From: Negativicutes bacterium
GTDB taxonomy: Bacteria; Bacillota_C; Negativicutes; Acidaminococcales; Acidaminococcaceae
Assembly: GCA_009930275.1 (NCBI GenBank)
Contig: RZYP01000043.1
Coordinates: forward strand, 1-14,012
Reading direction: 5' to 3'
Length of the DNA: 14,012 nt
In this document: one piece after another, positions 5,774 to 13,457 of the stretch
Layout of the letters: every line of letters begins with the position of its first letter
How positions within the stretch are numbered: the stretch's first letter is position 1
Notes under the pieces: generated by a model
The model's input: the letters and a program-made list of their open reading frames with translations, nothing else
What the model was told of the DNA's origin: nothing
The model's database searches: none
Program-made: the position numbers and the translations under genes

Positions 5774-6226
5774 TTAATTTTTCTTGTTTATTGTGTCGAG
5801 CCGATTCTGTAAATTTAATAATTGTGCCATCAATTCGGGCAAGTCCATTCCGGCAAAATCACAAGACGTCAGCTCTTCCAGGATGGCTTGATTTATCTTT
5901 GGTTTGATCGCTTTTGCTTTAGCAGAGAGAAAAATTAGCATCGTTCTTTTATCAGTAGGATGCTGTTTATTTTCAATCCAGTCGTGTTCTGTCATTCTAT
6001 TCAAAATAGGATTCAAAGTTCCGATTCCCATTCCTACTTGGCTTCCAATTGTCGTAATCGGCAGGCCATCATTATCCCATAAAGCCAATAAGACTAAATA
6101 TTGCGGGAAAGTTAGCTGAACTATTTTCAGCGCCCGTCCGTACATTTTATTGATACCGTTTGAGGCCCGATAAAGCCGGAAGCATAGCTGCTCATTCAAT
6201 GGTCGATCAAAAATCGACTCGTCCAT
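5774..6226 (-). CDS. MarR-family, OhrR/SarZ-like redox regulator
   Basis: The 150 residues form a MarR winged-helix protein: an N-terminal dimerisation helix, a DNA-binding part at about 55-105 and a wing at TDKRTMLIFLS (91-101). The N-terminus LNEQLCFRLYRAS has Cys15, the peroxide-sensing position of OhrR, SarZ and MgrA, and Tyr29 is also in place. The second OhrR tyrosine (40) is Phe in LTFPQYL. A further Cys lies at 122. Members usually repress until the cysteine is oxidised. The ATG lies four bases after the crtM stop, so the gene is the third of the crtN-crtM operon and probably controls the pigment locus or itself; its true target is not shown by the sequence. Confidence 0.85.
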   Translation of the reverse strand: MDESIFDRPLNEQLCFRLYRASNGINKMYGRALKIVQLTFPQYLVLLALWDNDGLPITTIGSQVGMGIGTLNPILNRMTEHDWIENKQHPTDKRTMLIFLSAKAKAIKPKINQAILEELTSCDFAGMDLPELMAQLLNLQNRLDTINKKN

Positions 6227-6230
6227 ACAA

Positions 6231-7106
6231 TCACCGTTTCTTTAATATTTTCCGCGTCTCCAGAATTAATTCCATCATTCTTGCTTCAGGAACGTAATTT
6301 CGCTTACCGAGACAATCATAGTTATTTTTCCGAACGCTGTCCATTATACCACTATATAGCTTCGAAGAAACGAGAACAGGGAAACGACAATCACTGTCAT
6401 AGTGATGGATGCTGTCCTCAAATGCCATGTAGCCACGGGTTGATTCTTCCGCTAGTTCTTCCCATAAAGCGATAAAATTCTTATCCGGACCGTTTTCGAC
6501 ATTCTGTGCTAAGTCGACCTGATAGCGGTTCAATAATTCAGTGGGTAAATAGACACGCTTATTCTCGCGATAATCTTCACCCACATCACGGAGTATATTC
6601 GTTATTTGCATGGCAATACCTAAGGAAACTGCACTTTCTTTCAAAGTTTCTGTTATCCCATTCTTAGCTGCCAAAATCGGCAATAACATCAAACCTACAG
6701 ATCCCGCTACATAATAATTATAATCATTTAATGCATCCAAATTGGTAATTTCCTGAAAGTCCAAGTCACGTTTTTGCCCTTCCAATTGGTCATAAAAGGG
6801 AGAAGTGGTCATAGCGTAGCGATTGAAAACATCGCGTAAGGCACGCCACATTGGATGATTCGGTGTCTTACCCTTTTCGAATTCTTCCAGCTCTGCTTCC
6901 AAAATAGCAAGGTTCTCTTTCTTTAATGCAAGAGGCTTGTGCGCATCCACAGTATCATCCGCTTGACGGCAAAACGCGTAAATAGCATAAACAGCTCTTG
7001 CTTTTTCTTTCGGCAACTTGGAGAATGCCGTATAAAAGCTTTTAGAGGACGCTTTTATAACCTTTTCACAGTATGCGTAGTCTTTTTTCAGTTCTGTTTC
7101 AACCAT
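6231..7106 (-). CDS. crtM: 4,4'-diapophytoene synthase
   Basis: The protein (291 residues from ATG 7106) belongs to the squalene/phytoene synthase family and joins two farnesyl diphosphates head to head to form 4,4'-diapophytoene, the first C30 carotenoid step. Both Asp-rich motifs that bind magnesium and diphosphate are present: ADDTVD near residues 49-54 and RDVGEDYREN near 173-182, spaced as in the Staphylococcus aureus enzyme. YAIYAFCR precedes the first motif as expected. I chose ATG 7106 because AAAGAG lies eight bases upstream; GTG 7115 would add three residues. It follows crtN by 17 bases and is 4 bases from the regulator gene, so the three genes are one operon. Confidence 0.93.
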   Translation of the reverse strand: MVETELKKDYAYCEKVIKASSKSFYTAFSKLPKEKARAVYAIYAFCRQADDTVDAHKPLALKKENLAILEAELEEFEKGKTPNHPMWRALRDVFNRYAMTTSPFYDQLEGQKRDLDFQEITNLDALNDYNYYVAGSVGLMLLPILAAKNGITETLKESAVSLGIAMQITNILRDVGEDYRENKRVYLPTELLNRYQVDLAQNVENGPDKNFIALWEELAEESTRGYMAFEDSIHHYDSDCRFPVLVSSKLYSGIMDSVRKNNYDCLGKRNYVPEARMMELILETRKILKKR

Positions 7107-7123
7107 CCCACTCACTCTTTCAT

Positions 7124-8635
7124 TTATCTATTATCATCCACCATCAGTTCGTCAGCAGCAATTTTCCCAGATAACAACACAATCGGAACCCCTGCTCCCG
7201 GGTGAGTACTACTTCCTGTAAAGTAAAGATTCTCACACGCTTCCGCTTTCGCTTGCGGACGGAAGTGATTACTTTGCAGCAGGATTGGTTGCAAGCCGAA
7301 ACATGCTCCGTTATAAGCATTGAATCGTTCTTGGAAATCAAGGGGTGTAATCATGCTCTCAGAGATAATTTCATTTTCGATATTACTCATTCCTGGCAAA
7401 TCACTGGCAGCTTTCAAAGCTTTTTTACGATAGTAAGCGACCGTTTCAGGATCGTTCCAATCATAGTTCGCTGTTTCCAAATCAGATACAGGCATCAAGA
7501 TATACAGCCCTTCTTTTCCTTCTGGTGCGACAGTCGGGTCAATCTTAGAAGCTGCAACGATATAAATAGAGGGGTCTTCGATAAACTCACCGGAGAAAAC
7601 TTGCTCCAAGTTTTGGTCCAAGCTTTCTGAGAACACGAATGTATGTACATGTTCCAAGTCATCGTATTTGCGATCCATTCCTAAGTAAAGAATAAAGCAA
7701 GAACATGAATACTTCATTTTATCAATTTTCGCATCGGTATATTTTCCTTTTGCAGAAACATCTTTAACTAGATTCTTCATTGCATAAGGAAAATCTGCAT
7801 TACATACCACGTAATTAGCGTGTTCAGCTTTTCCGTTTACCAATACACCCGTAGCATGGCCATTTTCAATTCTAATTTCATCTACTGGTGAATCGTAATG
7901 AATCTTTCCTCCTAATTCAATAAACGCGCGTTCCATTCCTTCGGCCATCTTATGCATACCGCCCTCGATGTACCAAATTCCATAAAGGAGCTCAATCATC
8001 GGAATAATCGTATAGAGAGAGGGGCCATTATTAGGGCTTACACCGATATACAATGTTTGGAACGTCAGCATTTGACGGATTTTTTCATCTTTAACAAATT
8101 TTGCAATCGAATCTGTAGCAGAATCAAACGTTTTTAATTGGAGAGCTTTTCGTATCATTGAAGGATTGTAAAAATCTCTCTTGTTGCGGAAGGGACGCTG
8201 TATAAAGCTGTCACGAGCCACAGAATAGCGCTCATAAATACTACTTAGATACTTCAAAAACCCAACTGCGTCTTCGGGATTTATGTCTTCCAGTGTCTTC
8301 ATCAACTTTACCAAATCAGATGAAATATCAATACTTTCTGTTCCCTTGTGGAAGTAAGAACGATACATCGGGTCTAAACGTTTCATGGGAATATAGTCAT
8401 CTGGATTTTTGCCTGCATATTCGAAAACTTCTCGGTAAAGCTCCGGCATCATCACGATGGTTGGTCCTAAATCAAACTTAAAACCATCCTTCTCAATTAG
8501 ATGCATCTTCCCGCCAGGCAAGCTTTCTTTTTCATAAATTTCGACTGCATAGCCGTCTTTTTGCAAGCGGATTGCACTAGATAAGCCCGCCACGCCTGCT
8601 CCGACTACGATAACTTTTTTCTTCTCCATATTCAC
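7124..8635 (-). CDS. crtN: 4,4'-diapophytoene desaturase
   Basis: The 503-residue FAD enzyme introduces double bases of conjugation stepwise into 4,4'-diapophytoene, giving 4,4'-diaponeurosporene and possibly further products. The Rossmann motif GAGVAG is at residues 12-17, followed by the acidic end of strand 2 (EIYEKESLPGGKM) and the family segment FDLGPTIVMMPE. LTFQTLYIGVSPNNGPSLY and the C-terminal signature GSSTHPGAGVPIVLLSGK are close to S. aureus CrtN. Length is normal and no frameshift is seen. GTG 8635 has GAGAG at good spacing; ATG 8629 is the alternative. It is the first gene of the leftward operon, with its own promoter about 35 bases upstream. Confidence 0.95.
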   Translation of the reverse strand: MNMEKKKVIVVGAGVAGLSSAIRLQKDGYAVEIYEKESLPGGKMHLIEKDGFKFDLGPTIVMMPELYREVFEYAGKNPDDYIPMKRLDPMYRSYFHKGTESIDISSDLVKLMKTLEDINPEDAVGFLKYLSSIYERYSVARDSFIQRPFRNKRDFYNPSMIRKALQLKTFDSATDSIAKFVKDEKIRQMLTFQTLYIGVSPNNGPSLYTIIPMIELLYGIWYIEGGMHKMAEGMERAFIELGGKIHYDSPVDEIRIENGHATGVLVNGKAEHANYVVCNADFPYAMKNLVKDVSAKGKYTDAKIDKMKYSCSCFILYLGMDRKYDDLEHVHTFVFSESLDQNLEQVFSGEFIEDPSIYIVAASKIDPTVAPEGKEGLYILMPVSDLETANYDWNDPETVAYYRKKALKAASDLPGMSNIENEIISESMITPLDFQERFNAYNGACFGLQPILLQSNHFRPQAKAEACENLYFTGSSTHPGAGVPIVLLSGKIAADELMVDDNR

Positions 8636-8667
8636 AACACCGTCTCTCTATTTGTTCTGACAAGACT

Positions 8668-8696
8668 ATCATAGTTTATATCTTGTACGACGTAAA
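8668..8696 (-). promoter_or_regulatory. crtN-crtM-marR promoter
   Basis: On the minus strand, TTTACG (8696-8691), a 17-base spacer and TATGAT (8673-8668) make a sigma-A-type promoter, with a start near 8661 and a leader of about 25 bases. TACGTCGTA (8695-8687) is a 9-base odd palindrome overlapping the -35. The string TTTACGTCG resembles TTTACATCG in the opposite promoter, so the same repressor may touch both. No sigma-B-type promoter is evident. Confidence 0.75.
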
Positions 8697-8732
8697 CCCT
8701 TTTTTCTCATTTCTCAAAACAAAAGAAAACGT

Positions 8733-8761
8733 TTTACATCGCGCGCGATGTAAGGTAAGAT
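8733..8761 (+). promoter_or_regulatory. crtP-aldH-crtQ-crtO promoter
   Basis: TTTACA (8733-8738), a 17-base spacer and TAAGAT (8756-8761) form the rightward promoter, with transcription from about 8768 and a leader of about 34 bases. The 20-bp palindrome covers most of the -35 and nearly all of the spacer, so a bound protein would exclude RNA polymerase. A start this far right rules out the in-frame ATG at 8760 as the initiator of the first gene. Confidence 0.75.
8734..8753. promoter_or_regulatory. perfect 20-bp palindromic operator
   Basis: TTACATCGCGCGCGATGTAA reads the same on both strands over all 20 bases and stands out as GC-rich in an AT-rich intergenic region. Its place across the -35/spacer of the rightward promoter indicates a repressor operator for a dimeric protein. 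The MarR-family protein of the divergent operon is the nearest candidate, but known OhrR operators are AT-rich, so an unlinked regulator (for example TetR-type) is possible. Confidence 0.8.
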
Positions 8762-8801
8762 GAAGCTGATTCTTATGAACTTATACGCAGGAGGAAATAG
8801 C

Positions 8802-10307
8802 ATGTCCCAAAATAAAACAGCTGTTGTCATCGGTGGGGGCCTTGGGGGCCTTTCCGTTGCGGTTTCACTCGCTCAAAAAGGTTTCCACGTTCAATTGTAC
8901 GAAAAAAATTCACATTTAGGCGGAAAATTGAATCGTTTGAACACAGCGGGCTTTGGTTTTGATCTTGGCCCTTCTATTTTGACGATGAAACCTATTTTCG
9001 AAAAATTATTCAACACCAGCAATGTAAAAATGGACGACTATATTGAAACCGTTCGTGTCGATCACGAATGGCGCTCATTTTTCCCGGATGGAACCGTCTT
9101 GGATCTTTATTGTGATTTAGAGAAGATGTTGGTCTTAAATGACGACTTGTCAGAACAAGATATAGCCCAATACCGTGATTTTTTAGAATACGCACGCGGA
9201 TTGTACGAAATAACGGAAGAAGGCTACTTCAAAGAAGGTCTTGATAATACAAGGGATGTCTTGAAGAACCATGGTTTAATCCATTCTTTTAAAGAATTCG
9301 ATTTGCTAACAACGATGTATGATGCCATTGCCAAACGCATCCAAAATCAAAAGTTGCGGGATATGCTGGCTTATTTCATCAAATATGTAGGATCTTCTCC
9401 TTATGATGCACCTGCAGTCTTAAACATGATGATTTATATGCAGCACAAACAAGGCATCTGGTATGTACCGGGCGGGATGCATGGCATCGCAAACGGAATC
9501 GTGAAGCTTGGAGAAGAAATCGGCGTTCATTTCCATACAAACCAAGAAGTTGTGCGCTTAATAAGAAATGATGATCGAATCGAAGCAGCGGAATTAGCAG
9601 ATGGTACCAGCGTAACCGCTGATTATTTCATTTCCAATATGGAAGTCATTCCCGCCTATGACAAACTTCTCAATGAAAAAGAATCATTCACCAAAAAACT
9701 AGAAGACAAATTTGAACCTGCAAGTTCTGGACTGGTTCTTCATCTCGGTGTAGAGGGTTCTTACCCACAATTGGCGCATCACAATTTCTTTTTCTCTGGT
9801 AATCCGGAGAAGAGTTTTGATCAAATTTTCCATAAACATGAATTACCGGATGACCCGACTATTTACCTGGTAAACGTTAATAAAACAGATGAAACACAAA
9901 CCGTTCCGGGCCATGAAAACATTAAAGTCCTTCCGCATATTCCTTATATCCCGGATAAGCCGTTTACAAAAGAAGAATATGATGCTCTTGAAGAACGGGT
10001 TTTAATTAAATTGGAACGCATGGGATTAACAGATCTACGAAAAAGAACGGTCGTAAAAGATCGGTGGTTACCGGAAGATATTGAAAGAAATTATTATTCG
10101 CATCGTGGTGCAATTTACGGAACTGTTTCGAACCGCAAGAAGAACCGTGGCTTCAAGCATAGCAAAGAAAGTGAAAAGTATGAAAATCTTTATTTCGTAG
10201 GCGGAACGGTTAATCCTGGTGGTGGAATGCCAATGGTAACGTTAAGTGGGCAACAAGTAAGTGATAAGATTTATAAGAGAGAACAAATGAACAAACGAGG
10301 TGGTTAA
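8802..10307 (+). CDS. crtP: 4,4'-diaponeurosporene oxidase, CrtP type
   Basis: The 501-residue FAD protein is a paralogue of CrtN. GGGLGG at residues 11-16 is the nucleotide-binding loop, followed by YEKNSHLGGKLN, FDLGPSILTMKP and the C-terminal GGTVNPGGGMPMVTLSGQ. The GGTVNPGGG form and the cluster context point to the terminal-methyl oxidase (CrtP/CrtNb) that makes 4,4'-diaponeurosporenal, rather than a second desaturase. ATG 8802 is chosen for the AGGAGG six bases upstream; an in-frame ATG at 8760 lies in the -10 element. First gene of the rightward operon; its TAA is immediately followed by the start of the next gene. Confidence 0.9.
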   Translation: MSQNKTAVVIGGGLGGLSVAVSLAQKGFHVQLYEKNSHLGGKLNRLNTAGFGFDLGPSILTMKPIFEKLFNTSNVKMDDYIETVRVDHEWRSFFPDGTVLDLYCDLEKMLVLNDDLSEQDIAQYRDFLEYARGLYEITEEGYFKEGLDNTRDVLKNHGLIHSFKEFDLLTTMYDAIAKRIQNQKLRDMLAYFIKYVGSSPYDAPAVLNMMIYMQHKQGIWYVPGGMHGIANGIVKLGEEIGVHFHTNQEVVRLIRNDDRIEAAELADGTSVTADYFISNMEVIPAYDKLLNEKESFTKKLEDKFEPASSGLVLHLGVEGSYPQLAHHNFFFSGNPEKSFDQIFHKHELPDDPTIYLVNVNKTDETQTVPGHENIKVLPHIPYIPDKPFTKEEYDALEERVLIKLERMGLTDLRKRTVVKDRWLPEDIERNYYSHRGAIYGTVSNRKKNRGFKHSKESEKYENLYFVGGTVNPGGGMPMVTLSGQQVSDKIYKREQMNKRGG

Positions 10308-11684
10308 GTGATTGAAGAAATCCAATTACTACAACGCGAACGCAGTCGCCACATTGGTGCGGAAGGTTTGGAGCATCGCCTTTATGCCCTTTCACAAATC
10401 AAACGTCTTTTAACCGAACATGAAGAAGAGTGGTTGGCGGCCCTGAAAGCAGACCTCCATAAACATCCTGTAGAAGCCTACGCTTCTGAAATAAGTGTTT
10501 TGTTAAATGAAATTGCCCACATGGAAAAAATGTTACCTTCTTGGTTGAAGCCTCTTTCCAAGGAGAGGCTCTTACTGTCGGGAAGAGATAAAGTTGTGAC
10601 AGTAAGAAAACCATATGGGAGCGTCTTAATAATAGCCCCTTGGAATTACCCGCTCCAACTTGCTCTAATGCCAGCAATAGGCGCACTTGCCGGAGGAAAC
10701 GGTGTGGTCTTAAAACCATCCGAATCGGCTCCAGCAACGAGTCGCCTTTTACAGCAGCTAGTTCCTGCTTATTTCCCTAAAAAAGTCTTTCATGTAGTAA
10801 CCGGTGACCGTGAAGTTGGGGAAAAGCTGACTTCATTACAATGGGACTTTATCTTTTTCACCGGGAGTCCCGAGACAGGGCAAAAAGTATATGAGGACGC
10901 TGCACGTCATCTAACACCGGTTCTATTGGAATTAGGCGGAAAAAACCCCTGTATTATCGATCACTCAGGGATTTCGGAAACTGCTATAAAAAAAATAATC
11001 TGGGGTAAATTTTTAAATGCCGGTCAGAGTTGTATCGCTCCCGACACGGTGTACGTTCCCCGTGAACAACTGGAAGCTGTTCTGGAAATGATGAAAGAAC
11101 AAATCCGCACCTTTTACGGTGAAAATCCCCAGTTTTCTGAGAGTTACGGACGTATCATTCATAGAGAGCACTATGATAAGATCCTGACGTTTATGACGGA
11201 CGGTCGCGTTTATTACGGCGGTGATGCATCAGCCGATGATTGTTATATCGGCCCTACCTTACTGGTAGATTTGATTTCGGGGAGTCCGATTTGCACAGAG
11301 GAAATATTTGGTCCTCTTTTGCCTGTTATACCCTATGACTCAGTTGACGATGTAATAAAAACATTGCAGGCCTTGCCCGCTCCACTTTGTACGTACATCT
11401 TCAGCAAGAGCCAAGAAACGCAGAGTAAAATAGCGGACGAGGTTCAAAGCGGAGCTGTCAGCATCAATGAAGTTATGCTACACGCGGTGAATCCGTTCTT
11501 AGCTTTTGGCGGAGCTGGCAAAAGTGGGTTGGGGAAATACCATGGTGAAGCGAGCTTTGAAGCCTTTACACAACCGCGTCCCGTCTATTCCAAACAAACA
11601 CCCTTTTTACTGTCCAAACAATTTCCCCCTTATTCAAAAGCAACATTATTAGCCTTAAGAAGATTACGCAGAAAAATTTTCTAA
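10308..11684 (+). CDS. aldH: 4,4'-diaponeurosporenal dehydrogenase (aldehyde dehydrogenase family)
   Basis: The 458-residue protein belongs to the class-3-like aldehyde dehydrogenases and in this cluster should oxidise the carotenoid aldehyde to 4,4'-diaponeurosporenoic acid. Visible active-site features are APWNYP (N113), FFTGSPETG (183-191), ELGGKNP with E208 and NAGQSC with the nucleophile C242, then EEIFGPLLPV further on. The C-terminus is basic and hydrophobic (LLALRRLRRKIF), as in membrane-associated members, fitting a lipid substrate. GTG 10308 directly abuts the crtP stop with GAGGTGG upstream, so translation is coupled. In S. aureus the corresponding gene lies away from the crt operon; here it is inside it. 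Confidence 0.88.
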   Translation: MIEEIQLLQRERSRHIGAEGLEHRLYALSQIKRLLTEHEEEWLAALKADLHKHPVEAYASEISVLLNEIAHMEKMLPSWLKPLSKERLLLSGRDKVVTVRKPYGSVLIIAPWNYPLQLALMPAIGALAGGNGVVLKPSESAPATSRLLQQLVPAYFPKKVFHVVTGDREVGEKLTSLQWDFIFFTGSPETGQKVYEDAARHLTPVLLELGGKNPCIIDHSGISETAIKKIIWGKFLNAGQSCIAPDTVYVPREQLEAVLEMMKEQIRTFYGENPQFSESYGRIIHREHYDKILTFMTDGRVYYGGDASADDCYIGPTLLVDLISGSPICTEEIFGPLLPVIPYDSVDDVIKTLQALPAPLCTYIFSKSQETQSKIADEVQSGAVSINEVMLHAVNPFLAFGGAGKSGLGKYHGEASFEAFTQPRPVYSKQTPFLLSKQFPPYSKATLLALRRLRRKIF

Positions 11685-11696
11685 GGAGGGAGCACA

Positions 11697-12782
11697 ATGG
11701 TCTATATTTATTACTTTATTCTCGTCCTTTCAATCGCTGGCGGCTGGGCAATGCTCTGGCATGCTCCCAAGCTGACTCAACAAGAAGATATACAAAAACA
11801 AAAAAAACAGGTATCGATTATTATACCTGCTCGTAATGAAGAAAAGAACATATCTATTCTACTGGCTTCACTTCAAAAACAATCGTATAAACCGCTTGAA
11901 ATTTTAGTTGTAGATGATTATTCCCATGACCAAACCGCGCGAATCGCCCGTGAATACGGTGCAACGGTGATTCAAGTCCAAAAAGATGATCGCGAATGGT
12001 TTGGTAAAGCTGCCGCTTGTTGGTATGGCACCCAATCCGCAGCTGGTGATACATTCTTGTTTTTGGATGCTGATATTTTTTTCCCAAATTCGAATAGCTT
12101 AGCGCGGATGATTGCTAATTTCAAGGAAGAGACCGTTCTTTCTATTCAACCTTATCACACCATCCATAAAAGCTATGAGAATCTTTCAGTTATCTTTAAC
12201 ATTTTGGTTCTGGCAGGTATGAATCAGTTTTCTATCTTAGGTAGACGTCTGCCGACTGCCGGTGCGTTTGGTCCTACTTTGCTCTGTTCAAGCAGTACAT
12301 ATTTTCAAGTTGGTGGACATAAGAGAGTGCGTCATAATATTATGGAGAACATCGCATTGGGGCAGCGATTTATCGAACAGGAATTTCCGGTCCAGCTCTA
12401 TTCTGGTAAAAATGTTCTGCATTTTCGCATGTATCCGGGTGGAATCGCGCACCTTTTCGAAGGTTGGTCAAAAAGTTTCGCTTCCGGTTCAGTCGCCACG
12501 CATCCCTTCATTATGATTTGTAGCGGCCTATGGATTACAGGTGCTTTTCTTTCTGGATTTTATTTAATTCTTTCCGGTTTTCAACTACTAGCATGGGTCG
12601 GTTACTTTGCCTTCTTTCTTTCCTTTTTAAGAATGGCGCGCATCGCAGGCAATTTTTCTATTTTATTATCATTTCTTTACCCGTTATTATTTTTATACTT
12701 CGTCTGCGTGTTTGTCTGGTCCGCAATCAAGACTTTTGTTTTGAAAAGTGTTTCTTGGAAAGGGAGAAAAATTGAATTATAG
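11697..12782 (+). CDS. crtQ: carotenoid glycosyltransferase, CrtQ type
   Basis: The 361-residue family-2 glycosyltransferase is predicted to attach glucose to 4,4'-diaponeurosporenoic acid at the membrane. An N-terminal membrane helix (about 3-20) precedes the catalytic domain: SIIIPARNEEKNI, VVDDYSHD with D73/D74, and LDADIFF with D124 and D126 binding the metal-nucleotide sugar. GGHKRVRHNIMEN and an acidic residue of the catalytic base region follow. Three or so hydrophobic helices at about 270-345 anchor the C-terminus. AAGGAGG lies seven bases before ATG 11697 and overlaps the region of the aldH stop. Its own stop is fused to the ribosome site of the next gene. Confidence 0.9.
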   Translation: MVYIYYFILVLSIAGGWAMLWHAPKLTQQEDIQKQKKQVSIIIPARNEEKNISILLASLQKQSYKPLEILVVDDYSHDQTARIAREYGATVIQVQKDDREWFGKAAACWYGTQSAAGDTFLFLDADIFFPNSNSLARMIANFKEETVLSIQPYHTIHKSYENLSVIFNILVLAGMNQFSILGRRLPTAGAFGPTLLCSSSTYFQVGGHKRVRHNIMENIALGQRFIEQEFPVQLYSGKNVLHFRMYPGGIAHLFEGWSKSFASGSVATHPFIMICSGLWITGAFLSGFYLILSGFQLLAWVGYFAFFLSFLRMARIAGNFSILLSFLYPLLFLYFVCVFVWSAIKTFVLKSVSWKGRKIEL

Positions 12783-12793
12783 GAGGTACGGAT

Positions 12794-13303
12794 ATGCTAA
12801 TCGACTTACCACTTCATTGGATTATTTTTTTGGATATTATGGCCTGGTTTGTCTTTCATATGGGTATTTCTCTTTGGTGCATGAAGATTCCCGATACTTG
12901 GTATGCGCAGACCGAATCTATCTTTCAAACATTCGCTTGGGAAGAAAAGGGGGAACTATGGCAACGACTCTTTCGGATTAAAGAATGGAAAAGAAAGTTG
13001 CCCGAGGGATCCAGTATTATGAAAAGTTCTTATAATAAAAAACAGCTACAAGGAACAGATAAGCAGACATTTGAAAAATTCATCATCGAGACAAAACGCG
13101 CGGAACTGACACACTGGCTCTTAATTCCGCCAGCATCTGTATTCTTTATCTGGAATCCCCTTTGGGCAGGAATCGTAATGATTCTATATGCATGTGTCGT
13201 CAATATCCCGTTCATTCTTATCCAGCGTTATAATCGTCCGCGGTTGGAGAGGGTTAAAGAACGAAAACAAAAAATAAATAGCTCAAATAATAAAAGAACG
13301 TGA
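12794..13303 (+). CDS. crtO: glycosyl-4,4'-diaponeurosporenoate acyltransferase, CrtO type
   Basis: The 169-residue membrane protein matches the small CrtO acyltransferases that esterify the glucose of glycosyl-diaponeurosporenoate with a fatty acid, the last staphyloxanthin step. Hydrophobic helices lie at about 8-28 and 108-145. Family landmarks are IKEWKRKLPEG near 62-72, the ETKRAELTHW stretch near 99-108, which includes a candidate catalytic His107, WNPLWAG, and QRYNRPR at 144-150. Length is typical. AGGAGG lies 7 bases upstream of ATG 12794 and overlaps the crtQ TAG. Its stop codon lies inside the left arm of the operon terminator. Confidence 0.9.
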   Translation: MLIDLPLHWIIFLDIMAWFVFHMGISLWCMKIPDTWYAQTESIFQTFAWEEKGELWQRLFRIKEWKRKLPEGSSIMKSSYNKKQLQGTDKQTFEKFIIETKRAELTHWLLIPPASVFFIWNPLWAGIVMILYACVVNIPFILIQRYNRPRLERVKERKQKINSSNNKRT

Positions 13304-13325
13304 GACAAAAGTCTCACGTCCTTTT
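13292..13325 (+). terminator. terminator of the crtP-aldH-crtQ-crtO operon
   Basis: ACGTGAGAC (13298-13306) and GTCTCACGT (13311-13319) pair around AAAA. After one A/C mismatch, AAAAG and CTTTT extend the stem, ending in a T run. Confidence 0.9.
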
Positions 13326-13337
13326 TGGATAAATGAA

Positions 13338-13360
13338 AACCATGGGCTAGGCCCATGGTT
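13338..13360. repeat. left-end hairpin of the IS200-type element
   Basis: AACCATGGGC and GCCCATGGTT form a perfect 10-bp stem with a 3-base loop. Subterminal hairpins of this form are what Y1 transposases recognise at the left end. Confidence 0.75.
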
Positions 13361-13414
13361 CCGGAGAGCTTCCAGCGGTGTATTAAAAAATCCTCGCTAA
13401 GTGCTAGAATATAT

Positions 13415-13430
13415 TTGGTTCGCCAACCAA
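13415..13430 (+). promoter_or_regulatory. leader hairpin upstream of tnpA
   Basis: TTGGTT and AACCAA pair around CGCC, about 12 bases before the AGGAGG of tnpA. An extended -10 (TGC TAGAAT, 13402-13410) precedes it, so the hairpin would be at the very 5' end of the mRNA. In IS200 such leader structures limit transposase translation. Confidence 0.55.
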
Positions 13431-13457
13431 TATTCATGACTTAGGAGGATTCTTTAG

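Noticed and set aside
7202..7630. A 142-codon plus-strand frame inside crtN
   Set aside because: It is the complement of a clear, intact crtN and has no recognisable protein features.
8734..8753. The palindrome as a standard OhrR box
   Set aside because: Known OhrR boxes are AT-rich; this site has a CGCGCGCG core, so the link to the MarR protein is left as inference.
8760..8801. Upstream ATG for the crtP gene
   Set aside because: It lies in the predicted -10 element, lacks a ribosome site and adds residues absent from relatives; ATG 8802 has AGGAGG.
12748..12981. A 77-codon frame overlapping the crtQ/crtO junction
   Set aside because: It overlaps two well-supported genes and has no ribosome site of its own.
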